Program-made: the position numbers and the translations under genes | Notes under the pieces: model-generated | Database searches by the model: none | What the model saw: only the letters and a program-made list of their open reading frames with translations | Told to the model about the DNA's origin: nothing | Shown here: positions 1 through 8,133 of the stretch, piece by piece | Numbering within the stretch: the stretch's first letter is position 1 | How the letters are laid out: each line of letters begins with the position of its first letter | Origin: JBGPYB01 sp041493035 | Lineage (GTDB): Bacteria > Acidobacteriota > Vicinamibacteria > Fen-336 | Direction: 5' to 3' | Length of the DNA stretch: 54,348 nucleotides | Assembly (NCBI GenBank): GCA_041493035.1 | Contig: JBGPYB010000010.1 | Location: forward strand, 1 to 54,348

Positions 1-1895
1 CCCGCCAGGAGCGACGCCTGCTTGTACGCCGCCGGCAGCACGTGGCCCGAGACGATCCCCCGAAGCGCCTCGACCTCGATTTCGATGTCCTTGATGTAGC
101 GCTCCAGCTTCACGTGGTAGCGAGCCTCGATCTCGCTCTCCGAGAAAACCTTGGTCTTCGCGAGGAACGCCCGATTGTCCTTCGTGACCAGCTCCGCGAG
201 CGCCTCGGGGCTGTTCTTGAGGTTCAGAAGGCCGCGCTTCTTGGCTTCGTCGACCCATTCCCCGGCGTAGTTGTTCCCCTCGAAGCGGACGGCCTTCGTT
301 TCGATGATCGCCTCCTTGACGACCTCGAGGGCGGCGTCCGCCAGGCTTTTCCCCTTTCCGATTCGGGAGGAGAGGGCTGCGGCGATTTCGTCGAGCGCCT
401 CGGTCACGGCGGCGTTTACGAAAGCGACGGGGATCGAGATGGCGGCCGAAGAGGGCACCGCGCGGAATTCGAACTTGTTGCCGGTGAACGCGAACGGCGA
501 GGTCCGGTTGCGATCCGTTTGGTCCCGCGCCACCTCGGGAAGGTTCGCGATTCCGAGGCTGATCTTCTCGAGACCGTTCTTCCCCGCCGTTTCCCCCTTC
601 TCGATGCCGTCGAGCACGCGAGTGAGCTGGTCGCCCAGGAAGACCGAGATGATGGCCGGCGGCGCTTCGTTCGCACCGAGGCGGTGATCGTTGCCGGAGC
701 AGGCGATCCCTGCTCGGATCACGCCGGCTCGCTTGTGGACTCCCTTGAGAACTGCAACCAGGAACAAGAGGAACTCGAGGTTCTGCTCGGGCGTCGCACC
801 CGGCTCGAGGAGGTTCCGGCCGTCGGAGTCCTGGAGGGACCAGTTGCAGTGCTTGCCGCTCCCGTTCACGCCGGCGAAGGGCTTCTCGTGAAGGAGGCAG
901 ATGAGGTTGTGGCGCCGGGCCACGCGTTGCATGGTCTCCATGACCATCTGGTTGTGATCCGAGGCGACGTTGGCCTCCTCGAAGATGGGAGCCGTCTCGT
1001 ACTGGCTCGGAGCGACTTCGTTGTGCCGGGTCTTGATGGGGATGCCGAGCTTGAACAGCTCGGTCTCGCTCTCCTGCATGAAGGCGAGGATCCTGTCCTT
1101 GATGCTGCCGAAGTAGTGGTCTTCCAACTCCTGCCCCTTCGGAGGCTTGGCACCCACGAGAGTGCGTCCCGCCGAGACGAGATCGGGCCGAAGGGAATGG
1201 AACGCGCGATCGATCAGGAAGTACTCCTGTTCCGGGCCGAGGGTGGGGACGACCCGAACCGAGGTCTTGTCTCCGAAGAGACGGAGGACCGCAAGGGCCT
1301 TCTCCGAGAGCGCCTCCATGGAGCGCAGGAGGGGTGTCTTGTTGTCCAGGGCGTCGCCGTAGTAGCTGATGAAGACCGACGGCACGCACAGCGTCTTCCC
1401 GTTGGGGCTTTCGATCACGAAGATCGGGCTCGAGGGATCCCAGGCCGTATAGCCGCGGGCCTCGAACGTGGTCCGCATTCCCCCCGACGGGAAGCTGGAG
1501 GCGTCTGGCTCGCTCTGGATGAGCTGGGCGCCGCTGAAGCGCTCCATGGGCAGACCCTCGTCGTCGAAGGTGAGGAAGGCGTCGTGCTTCTCGGCGGTCA
1601 GGCCGGTCTGCGGTTGAAACCAGTGGCAGAAGTGCGTGGCGCCTTTTTCGAGAGCCCACTCCTTGACCGCGTGAGCCACCTCGTTGGCGATGGACGCATC
1701 CAGCTTCGTGCCCCGGCGAATCGTCTCCTGGAGCGACTTGAAGACGCTCTTCGGGAGCTTGCGCTTCATGGCAGCGGCGTCGAAGGTGTTCGAACCGAAG
1801 ATCTCGGCCACCTTGACGCCAGCGGACAACTCGGGGAGCGAGCGGATCGAGCGCGACGTGACTTCGCGGATGGCCCAGAGACGACCCTCAGACAT
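1..1895 (-). CDS. glnN: Type III glutamine synthetase, 3' end cut by window edge
   Basis: Makes glutamine from glutamate, ammonia and ATP in the cytoplasm. About 631 residues are visible; the family is usually around 700, so the C-terminus lies beyond the left edge. The N-terminus has the type III pattern (FGSNTF, then LPKSVF near residue 50). Further in are GPEQEYFLID, the glycine loop NGSGKHCNWS, ASDHNQMVMETMQR and RLGANEAPPA, all typical of GSIII and unlike GlnA type I. The ATG at 1895 is preceded by GAGGAGGT, a strong Shine-Dalgarno sequence, seven bases away. The gene appears to stand alone; the yceI-like gene upstream is in the same direction, about 100 bases away. A TATAAT box lies in that gap. 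The family assignment is secure. Confidence 0.96.
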   Translation of the reverse strand, partial: MSEGRLWAIREVTSRSIRSLPELSAGVKVAEIFGSNTFDAAAMKRKLPKSVFKSLQETIRRGTKLDASIANEVAHAVKEWALEKGATHFCHWFQPQTGLTAEKHDAFLTFDDEGLPMERFSGAQLIQSEPDASSFPSGGMRTTFEARGYTAWDPSSPIFVIESPNGKTLCVPSVFISYYGDALDNKTPLLRSMEALSEKALAVLRLFGDKTSVRVVPTLGPEQEYFLIDRAFHSLRPDLVSAGRTLVGAKPPKGQELEDHYFGSIKDRILAFMQESETELFKLGIPIKTRHNEVAPSQYETAPIFEEANVASDHNQMVMETMQRVARRHNLICLLHEKPFAGVNGSGKHCNWSLQDSDGRNLLEPGATPEQNLEFLLFLVAVLKGVHKRAGVIRAGIACSGNDHRLGANEAPPAIISVFLGDQLTRVLDGIEKGETAGKNGLEKISLGIANLPEVARDQTDRNRTSPFAFTGNKFEFRAVPSSAAISIPVAFVNAAVTEALDEIAAALSSRIGKGKSLADAALEVVKEAIIETKAVRFEGNNYAGEWVDEAKKRGLLNLKNSPEALAELVTKDNRAFLAKTKVFSESEIEARYHVKLERYIKDIEIEVEALRGIVSGHVLPAAYKQASLLA

Positions 1896-1924
1896 GGAAT
1901 CTACCTCCTCAAAAAATCGCCGCG

Positions 1925-1930
1925 ATTATA
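1925..1930 (-). promoter_or_regulatory. -10 box (TATAAT) of glnN
   Basis: A perfect TATAAT on the minus strand, 29 bases before the glnN start, leaves room for a short leader holding the GAGGAGGT ribosome site. No good TTGACA-like -35 box is visible at the right distance, and I found no GG-N10-GC sigma-54 motif here. Confidence 0.5.
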
Positions 1931-1995
1931 GGACCAGGCCGCGGGACGCTGAGCCGACTATTTCGCGATTTCTTCAAATGTGCGACAAAACCGGT

Positions 1996-2622
1996 CTAGG
2001 GGACAGCGTTTCCGACAAATGTGTATTCAACGCTCACCTCGTCCTTGACCTTCACCACGCCGCCCACCGACACGGGCGTGAGTCCGAAGGCCGTCTGCCG
2101 GAGGACGGCCCGGCCCGTGGCGGTCAGCCCCCCTGAATCCATCTCGACGCGGACGGGGAAGGCCAGCCGGCGCTTCACGCCGTGGAGCGAGAGGTCTCCC
2201 GACACCAGCAACTCGAAGCCCGCCTGCCCCTGGGCCTTTCCCGAGACCGACACGGACTGGAAAAGGATGTCCGGGAACCGGGCGATGTCCAGAAGCTCAG
2301 CACCGCGCATCCGGGCCTGCACTTTAGGGACGTCTTCGGCGGGCTCGGCGTCCGCTTGTACTGCGAGCGATGCAGCTTCGATCGTCAGGGACACCGACGA
2401 GGACTCGAGGGCGCCGGCGTCGGCTACGATCTCCCCGCGAATTCCTGTGGCCCGGATGACGTGGTCGTGGCCGGCGAAGCCGAAGAGGCCCGCTTTCCCC
2501 GTTCGCACGGTGAGCACGCTCCGTGCCGCGTCAAGGGAGAAGCGTCGCGCTTCGGCGGCCGAACGGCCGGCCGTCAGCACGGTGATGGACCCAACGACCA
2601 CGGCTATCGCGAGCTGTCTCAT
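1996..2622 (-). CDS. YceI-family periplasmic lipid-binding-like protein
   Basis: A 208-residue secreted protein. Residues 1 to about 24 form a signal peptide with a hydrophobic core, ending near SAAEA. The mature part has the YceI beta-barrel pattern: an opening segment of the type RFSLDAARSVLTVRTG, then FGFAGHDHVI, DIARFPDILFQS and LSLHGVKRRLAFPV. YceI proteins are lipocalin-like barrels that bind isoprenoid or amide lipids; the ligand cannot be read from sequence. The ATG has a very purine-rich Shine-Dalgarno stretch (GGGGAGGGGG). It is divergent from the E1 gene and upstream of glnN, with no obvious functional tie to either. Confidence 0.88.
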   Translation of the reverse strand: MRQLAIAVVVGSITVLTAGRSAAEARRFSLDAARSVLTVRTGKAGLFGFAGHDHVIRATGIRGEIVADAGALESSSVSLTIEAASLAVQADAEPAEDVPKVQARMRGAELLDIARFPDILFQSVSVSGKAQGQAGFELLVSGDLSLHGVKRRLAFPVRVEMDSGGLTATGRAVLRQTAFGLTPVSVGGVVKVKDEVSVEYTFVGNAVP

Positions 2623-2671
2623 GCGGCAGCCCCCTCCCCGGGACCAGGGGCGAGCCGTCTCGCCCCTGAAG

Positions 2672-2677
2672 TAGAAT
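2672..2677 (+). promoter_or_regulatory. -10-like TAGAAT before the E1 gene
   Basis: TAGAAT lies 23 bases before the TTG start, followed by the GGAGG ribosome site. No convincing -35 box is present. The 78-base gap is shared with the divergent yceI gene. Confidence 0.35.
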
Positions 2678-2700
2678 ACCGGATCACCGGAGGCTCACGC

Positions 2701-4785
2701 TTGGCCACGCAATCCGTCGACAAGCTCCAGGGGCTGGACCGTCAGACCCTCGTGGGCATCTACCGGACGATGGTCCTGTCGCGCCGGCTCGACGACAAGG
2801 AGGTTCAGCTCAAGCGGCAGAACAAGATTTATTTCCAGATCAGCGGCGCTGGCCATGAGGCGATCCTCGTCGCTGCCGGCCTCGCCCTTCGGCCGGCCCA
2901 CGACTGGTTCTACGCCTACTACCGCGATCGCGCTCTGCTCCTCCAACTCGGCATGACGCCGACGGAGATGCTCCTCGGAGCGACCGGCGCCAAGGACGAT
3001 CCGAGCTCCGGGGGACGACAGATGCCCTCGCACTGGGGTAACCCGAAGCTCCACGTCGTGAGCCGGTCCTCCCCGACCGGGACGCAGTTCACCCAGGCCA
3101 TCGGCTGCGCCGACGCGGGCCTCCCGGGATCTCCGCTGCCGCAGGACGGGGACGAGGTCGTCTACTGCTCCACGGGCGACGGCGCCACGTCTCAGGGAGA
3201 GTTCTGGGAGAGCCTCAATGTGGCTTCGAATCGCCGCCTCCCGGTGCTCTACCTCGTGGAGGACAACGGATACGCGATCTCGGTCCCAGTGGAGGTCCAG
3301 ACGGCCGGAGGAAGCATCTCGAAGCTGGTTCGCCTCTTCCCCGACCTTCTCGTTCGAGAAGTGGACGGCTGCGACCCTCTCGCCAGCCTGGCAGTGCTGA
3401 AGGAGGCGGTGGCGTGGTGTCGCTCGCGCCGTGGCCCGGCGCTCGTCCACGCGCGGGTGATTCGGCCCTATTCTCACTCCCTCTCCGACGACGAGACGCT
3501 CTATCGTCCGGCACAGGAGCGGGAGGCCGACGCGCAGCGGGACCCGATCCCCGCGTTCGCGCGACTCCTGACGACCCAAGGAGTGGCCTCTCCGGACGAG
3601 TTGGCAGCTCTGCGCGAGAGCGTTGACCGGGAGGTGAACGCCGCCGCCGACGCGGCCCTTGCCGCTCCGATACCCGAGCCCGAAAGTGTCCTTCTCCACG
3701 TCTACTCTCGCGACGTGGACCCGACCTCCGCGGCTTTTGCCACCGACCCGCAGCCGTCCGGCGCTCCGAAGACCATGGTGGACCTTCTGAACGCCTGCTT
3801 GAACGACGAGATGACTCGCGACCCGCGAGTGGTGGTCTTCGGGGAGGACGTTGCCGACTGCAGCCGCGAAGAAAACCTGGGGAGCGTCAAGGGGAAGGGC
3901 GGCGTCTTCAAGGTCACCCACAATTTGCAGCGCAAGTTCGGTTCGGAGCGAGTCTTCAACTCCCCCTTGGCCGAGGCGAGCATCGTGGGCCGGGCCATCG
4001 GCATGGCGACGCGGGGGCTGAAGCCCGTCGTGGAAATACAGTTCTTGGACTACATCTGGCCTGCGTACATGCAGATCCGCAATGAGCTGGCTCTCCTGCG
4101 CTGGCGCTCCAACGGTGCCTTCAAGTGCCCAGTGGTGATCCGAGTGACGTACGGTGGCTATCTCCAGGGGGGTGCCGTCTACCACAGCCAGTGCGGCGAG
4201 ATTCTCTTCACCCACATCCCTGGTCTACGTGTCGTGATTCCCTCGAGCGCCCAGGATGCCAACGGTCTTCTCCGGACCGCGATCCGCTGCGACGATCCGG
4301 TGATCTTCCTCGAGCACAAGCATCTCTATCGGCAAACCTACAACAAGGGTCTCTATCCTGGACCCGAGTACATGATTCCCTTCGGCAAGGCCGCCTGCGT
4401 GCGTGAAGGAACCGACGTTACCGTGGTGACCTTCGGCGCACTCGTCCAGCGTTCTCTCGTGGCGGCCCGCCAGGCCGAGGCCCATGGGATCTCCACCGAG
4501 ATCCTGGATCTTCGCAGCCTCTCTCCCTACGATTGGGACGCGATCGCCCGAAGCGTGCGGAAGACGGGGCGCGCCCTCGTGGTCTACGAAGACTCGCGCG
4601 CGTGGGGATATGGGGCCGAGATCGCCTCGCGCATCGCCGACGAGCTCTTCGAACACCTGGACGCCCCCGTGAGGCGGGTGGCCGCGCTCGATGCCTTCGT
4701 GGGCTACCATCCCGTCCTCGAGGACACGATCCTTCCCCAGGTCACGACCGTCCTGGAGGCGATTCGCTCGCTGCGAGCGTACTGA
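2701..4785 (+). CDS. 2-oxoacid dehydrogenase E1 component, alpha-beta fusion
   Basis: The thiamine-diphosphate E1 enzyme of a branched-chain 2-oxoacid or pyruvate dehydrogenase complex, with both subunits in one 694-residue chain. The alpha half (to about residue 340) has the ThDP motif starting GDG at 159-161 and ending EDNGYAI, then a loop of type SHSLSDDETLYR. The beta half starts near residue 350 with the catalytic glutamate in VVVFGEDVAD and includes FNSPLAEASIVG and the conserved YHSQ. The start is TTG at 2701, with GGAGG at 2689-2693 seven bases upstream; the open frame runs further back but would overlap the divergent yceI gene. No E2 or E3 gene is in the window, so the substrate is not settled; branched-chain-type fusions are the closest match. 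Confidence 0.93.
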   Translation: MATQSVDKLQGLDRQTLVGIYRTMVLSRRLDDKEVQLKRQNKIYFQISGAGHEAILVAAGLALRPAHDWFYAYYRDRALLLQLGMTPTEMLLGATGAKDDPSSGGRQMPSHWGNPKLHVVSRSSPTGTQFTQAIGCADAGLPGSPLPQDGDEVVYCSTGDGATSQGEFWESLNVASNRRLPVLYLVEDNGYAISVPVEVQTAGGSISKLVRLFPDLLVREVDGCDPLASLAVLKEAVAWCRSRRGPALVHARVIRPYSHSLSDDETLYRPAQEREADAQRDPIPAFARLLTTQGVASPDELAALRESVDREVNAAADAALAAPIPEPESVLLHVYSRDVDPTSAAFATDPQPSGAPKTMVDLLNACLNDEMTRDPRVVVFGEDVADCSREENLGSVKGKGGVFKVTHNLQRKFGSERVFNSPLAEASIVGRAIGMATRGLKPVVEIQFLDYIWPAYMQIRNELALLRWRSNGAFKCPVVIRVTYGGYLQGGAVYHSQCGEILFTHIPGLRVVIPSSAQDANGLLRTAIRCDDPVIFLEHKHLYRQTYNKGLYPGPEYMIPFGKAACVREGTDVTVVTFGALVQRSLVAARQAEAHGISTEILDLRSLSPYDWDAIARSVRKTGRALVVYEDSRAWGYGAEIASRIADELFEHLDAPVRRVAALDAFVGYHPVLEDTILPQVTTVLEAIRSLRAY

Positions 4786-4800
4786 GCGCGACGGTGGACG

Positions 4801-6597
4801 TCAGCCCTTCGCGTCTCGCGGCAGGCTGCTGCTTCCGGCTTCGGCCAACGGGTCTTCGGCCGCGTCGGCCGCCGCCGCGAGGGCTTTTGCCAGGCCCTCG
4901 CGGGCCATCGCTTCGATGTCGGCGGCCGTTGGGAGGCCAAGGGCAGTAAGGGCGATCCGCCGGGCGTCTTCGACGCGGACGCCCCGGAGGGCTGCCTTGA
5001 CCCTGGGGATGCTGGCGGGCGTCATCGAGAGGTCGCGCACGCCCAGGCCCAGCAGCAAGAGGGCATGGAGCGGCTCCGCCGCCATCTCGCCGCAGAGAGC
5101 CAAGGGCAGATCCGCCGCGGCCGCCGCGTCGGTGATGGCACGGATGGAGCGCAGGACGGCCGGATGGAGCGGCTGGTAGAGGGCCGACAGCCTCGGGTCG
5201 GCCCTGTCGACGGCGAGAAGGTACTGGATCAGATCGTTGGTTCCCACGCTGAAGAAGTCCACTTCGGGGGCCAGCAGGTCAGCGGAGAAGGCGGCGCTTG
5301 GCACCTCGACGGTCAGCCCCACGGGCACGGCCTCCGCAAAAGGGATCCCCTCGCGGCGCAGCTCTTCGCGGCTCTCTTCGAGGAGCGTGAGCGCCGCCCG
5401 AAGGTCGGCTACTCCCCCGATGAAGGGAAACATGATGCGCAACGGTCCCGCGAGCGCCGCTCTCAGGAGCGCCCGGAGTTGCGTCCGGAACGGCGCCGGA
5501 TCCCGAGCCAGCAGACGGAGCGCCCGCTCGCCCAGGGCAGGGTTCGGGCTGCTCGGGCCGCCCGGAGCCAAGTCCTCCCGCCCCACGTCCCAGGTGCGGA
5601 CCGTCACAGGCTGGTTCCCCATCTGGTCCAGAAGGCCGACGTAGATCTCGATCTGCCGTTCCTCGGTGGGCCAGGTCTTGGATCTCCCGAGGAGATACTC
5701 CGACCGGAAGAGACCGATCCCTTGGGCGCCGAAGAGCCGCGCCGTCGTGGCCTCTTCCGGGAACTCGATGTTGGCCAGCAGGCGCACGGCGACCCCGTCG
5801 AGGGTGACGGCGGTGAGGCCGCTCGTCTCCTGGAGCCGGTGACGCTGGACACGGTCACGCTCTTGCGCCTCACGGTAGCTGGCCAGCGCCCGGACCGACG
5901 GCTCAACGACGAGGACGCCGCGGTCTCCGTCCACGACCACGAGAGCTCCCGCCGGGACCCTTCGCGTGGCGTCCTGAAGTCCCATGACGGCGGGAATTCC
6001 AAGGGAGCGGGCCAGGATGGCCGTGTGATCGGTACGGGAGCCACCATCGGCGGCCACCGCGAGGACTCGCTCCCAATCGAGGGCCGCCGCCTCCGATGGC
6101 GTCAGGTCGACGGCCACCAGAATCCGATTTCCCGGCAAGCGGGAGAGGGACGGCGCGTCGACGGCGCCCGCGAGGTTGAGCTGAACGCGCCCGAGGACGT
6201 CGTCGAGGTCGGTGGATCGCTCCCGCAGGTACGCGTCGCCAAACTCGTCGAAGAGAGCGTGGAGCTGGTCCGAGACCGTCCTGAGAGCCCATTCCGCGTT
6301 GACATGCTCCTCACGGATCACGGCCACGCTCCGGTCGATGAGGAGGGGATCGTCGAGCATCAGGAGCTGAGCGTCGAAGATGTAGGCGTGGGGAGCGCCG
6401 ATCTCTCGAGAGAGGCGCTCCTTGATCGATTCGAGCTGGCGCCGGGAGGCCGCCACGGCGCGGCTCAGGCGCTGGACCTCGGCTTCCACTTCCCCGGGAG
6501 GGAGAAGCAGGCGGAAGACGGGCACCGCCTCCCGCTCCATGAGGAGAGCCTCCCCCACCGCGATCCCCGCCGAGACGCCGAGGCCGCGTAGCTCCAT
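4801..6597 (-). CDS. ptsI: PTS enzyme I (phosphoenolpyruvate-protein phosphotransferase)
   Basis: Transfers phosphate from phosphoenolpyruvate to HPr. It is 598 residues, slightly longer than the usual 570-575. The N-terminal swivel domain holds the phosphorylated histidine in GGSRTDHTAILAR (His191). The C-terminal barrel carries the SVGTNDLIQY segment and LCGEMAAEP with the acid-base cysteine. Its ATG shares one base with the ptsH stop (TGATG at 6597), so the two are translationally coupled. It is the last gene of the long minus-strand run and ends 15 bases from the convergent E1 gene. With no EIIB or EIIC nearby, its job is probably regulatory rather than sugar uptake. Confidence 0.96.
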   Translation of the reverse strand: MELRGLGVSAGIAVGEALLMEREAVPVFRLLLPPGEVEAEVQRLSRAVAASRRQLESIKERLSREIGAPHAYIFDAQLLMLDDPLLIDRSVAVIREEHVNAEWALRTVSDQLHALFDEFGDAYLRERSTDLDDVLGRVQLNLAGAVDAPSLSRLPGNRILVAVDLTPSEAAALDWERVLAVAADGGSRTDHTAILARSLGIPAVMGLQDATRRVPAGALVVVDGDRGVLVVEPSVRALASYREAQERDRVQRHRLQETSGLTAVTLDGVAVRLLANIEFPEEATTARLFGAQGIGLFRSEYLLGRSKTWPTEERQIEIYVGLLDQMGNQPVTVRTWDVGREDLAPGGPSSPNPALGERALRLLARDPAPFRTQLRALLRAALAGPLRIMFPFIGGVADLRAALTLLEESREELRREGIPFAEAVPVGLTVEVPSAAFSADLLAPEVDFFSVGTNDLIQYLLAVDRADPRLSALYQPLHPAVLRSIRAITDAAAAADLPLALCGEMAAEPLHALLLLGLGVRDLSMTPASIPRVKAALRGVRVEDARRIALTALGLPTAADIEAMAREGLAKALAAAADAAEDPLAEAGSSSLPRDAKG

Positions 6598-6866
6598 CAG
6601 GCGCCCTCACCGAAGCCCGTGTCCACCAGGGTGACGAGAGCCGCAACCGCGTCGACCTCATCCTCGCCCTCCGCCGCGACCTCGAGCCAGGTGCCTTGAG
6701 AGGCCGCGAGAAGCAGGATCCCCAGGATGGATTTTCCGTCCATCATCCGTCCATCGCGGCTGACGCTCACCTTGGACCGGAAGCGGGTGGCCGCCTGGAC
6801 GAAACGAGCCGCGGCCCTCGCGTGGAGCCCGAGGCGATTGCGGATCTGGATTTCACGTCGGGTCAC
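6597..6866 (-). CDS. ptsH: Phosphocarrier protein HPr
   Basis: An 89-residue phosphocarrier. His15, in the motif GLHARAAARF, takes phosphate from enzyme I. Ser46, in GKSILGILLL, is the site that HPr kinase modifies; both residues sit at the canonical positions. The start is GTG, overlapping the EIIA stop by four bases (GTGA at 6863-6866), and its stop touches the ptsI start. An intact Ser46 together with hprK in the same operon argues that the serine switch is functional, which is known from Firmicutes and some Gram-negative groups. Confidence 0.96.
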   Translation of the reverse strand: MTRREIQIRNRLGLHARAAARFVQAATRFRSKVSVSRDGRMMDGKSILGILLLAASQGTWLEVAAEGEDEVDAVAALVTLVDTGFGEGA

Positions 6867-7261
6867 GAAGGCCGCCTGCCGAGGACCTCTGTGGCCACGG
6901 AGATGGCCCCTCGCCCCTGGTCCCTTATCGCTCGCGCGACCTCCAGCAGGTCCCCCTCCCGGAGGCTCGAGACCTTGATCAACATCGGGAGGTTGACGCC
7001 GGTCACGATCTCGACCCGAGCGGAGAGAAAGGGGAGGCTGACGTTCGTGGGCGTGCCTCCAAACATGTCGGTGAAGATGAGCGTGTCTCCCCCGCCCACT
7101 TCCCCCATGGCCTTGAGGATGGCCTCGTGGGCGACGGCCACGTCGTCGCTCCAGCCGATCGACACGGCCGCGATGGCGGGAATGTCACCCACGATGGTCC
7201 TGGCGGCGTTGACCAGCTCCACCGCCACCTGCCCGTGGCTCACGACGACGATTCCGATCAT
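6863..7261 (-). CDS. PTS EIIA component, mannose (Man) family
   Basis: A 132-residue EIIA of the Man family. The phosphorylated histidine is His9 in VVVSHGQVA. GGDTLIFTDMFGGTPTNVS is the family signature. EIIA-Man normally passes phosphate to EIIB and a sugar permease, but none is encoded here. It lies between rapZ and ptsH with four-base overlaps on both sides (7258-7261 and 6863-6866), so it is probably the output of a regulatory phosphorelay, the role EIIA-Ntr plays in enteric bacteria. The target is not known from sequence. Confidence 0.93.
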   Translation of the reverse strand: MIGIVVVSHGQVAVELVNAARTIVGDIPAIAAVSIGWSDDVAVAHEAILKAMGEVGGGDTLIFTDMFGGTPTNVSLPFLSARVEIVTGVNLPMLIKVSSLREGDLLEVARAIRDQGRGAISVATEVLGRRPS

Positions 7262-8133
7262 GACAACCTCGCGTCGCGGTGGCGGACCCGGAGAGTGTAT
7301 CCGCGTCCGCTCAGGGCGCGCCCGAGAGCATTCGCGATCATGACGGAACGATGGCGGCCGCCCGTGCAGCCGATGCCGATCGTAAGATAGCTCTTCCCTT
7401 CGCGGATGTAGCGCGGGATCACGAACCGTAGGAACGACGTGAGGTGCCTCAGGAGTGGCGCCGTGTCAGGTTGGCGGCGCAAATAACGAACGACGGCGAG
7501 GTGGCTCCCTGTCAGCCGCTTGAGCTTCGGGATGAAGTTCGGGTTGGGGAGAAAGCGAACGTCGAAGACGAGGTCGGCCTCCGCCGGCACGCCGTACTTG
7601 TACCCGAAAGAGTTCACCGAAACGACGATCGGGCTGGCCTGTGTCCGGAGGTCGTAGTGTTCACGGATGTAGTCGCGCAACTGGTGGACGGTGTACTTCG
7701 ACGTGTCGAGGATCAGATCGGCCATCTTCCGAATGGCTCTGAGCGCCTCGCGCTCTTCGCGGATTCCCTCGATGGCGGGCTGGTTGATGGCGAGGGGATG
7801 GGGACGCCTCGTCTCGCTGAACCGTCGCACCAGGACTCTCTCGTCGGCTTCGAGAAACAGGAGCGAGGCCGCCAGCCCTTTGGCCCTCATCTCCCGGAAC
7901 ACCTTCGGGAAATTCTTGAGGAAGTCCCGCTCTCGCATATCCACGACGAGGGCCGCACGCCGCAAGTCCTGGGACTCCCGGAGGAGGTCGGTGAAGCGCG
8001 GTATGAGAGGCGTGGGAAGGTTGTCGACGCAGAACCAGCCGATGTCTTCGAGGGCCCGGGAGACGTGAGTCTTTCCCGATCCTGAAAGACCAGTGATCAC
8101 GAGGATCTGGGGACGAGAGAGGCGCCGCTTCAC
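7258..8133 (-). CDS. rapZ: RapZ-family nucleotide-binding protein (YvcJ/YhbJ)
   Basis: A 291-residue P-loop protein. GLSGSGKT (about residues 15-22) is the Walker A motif, and the C-terminal half has the conserved segment GIGCTGGRHRSV. In E. coli RapZ steers RNase E to the GlmZ RNA that controls glucosamine-6-phosphate synthase; in B. subtilis YvcJ affects competence. Which role applies here is unknown. The GTG at 8133 follows an AAGGAGG ribosome site and overlaps the hprK stop (GTGA at 8130-8133). A longer open frame that continues upstream is only the out-of-frame reading of hprK. Confidence 0.95.
   Translation of the reverse strand: MKRRLSRPQILVITGLSGSGKTHVSRALEDIGWFCVDNLPTPLIPRFTDLLRESQDLRRAALVVDMRERDFLKNFPKVFREMRAKGLAASLLFLEADERVLVRRFSETRRPHPLAINQPAIEGIREEREALRAIRKMADLILDTSKYTVHQLRDYIREHYDLRTQASPIVVSVNSFGYKYGVPAEADLVFDVRFLPNPNFIPKLKRLTGSHLAVVRYLRRQPDTAPLLRHLTSFLRFVIPRYIREGKSYLTIGIGCTGGRHRSVMIANALGRALSGRGYTLRVRHRDARLS

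Noticed and set aside
42..1931. A 629-codon open frame on the plus strand
   Set aside because: It is antisense to glnN, has no ribosome site and its product resembles nothing; the high GC content leaves antisense frames open.
1896..1995. Possible sigma-54 promoter for glnN
   Set aside because: rpoN is in the window and glutamine synthetase can be sigma-54 controlled, but I found no properly spaced GG and GC pair; TATAAT at 1925-1930 is the better signal.
2695..4215. A 506-codon minus-strand frame inside the E1 gene
   Set aside because: The plus strand encodes a complete E1 fusion with all catalytic motifs over the same bases.
5065..6591. A 508-codon plus-strand frame over ptsI
   Set aside because: Antisense to enzyme I, whose His and Cys motifs are intact.
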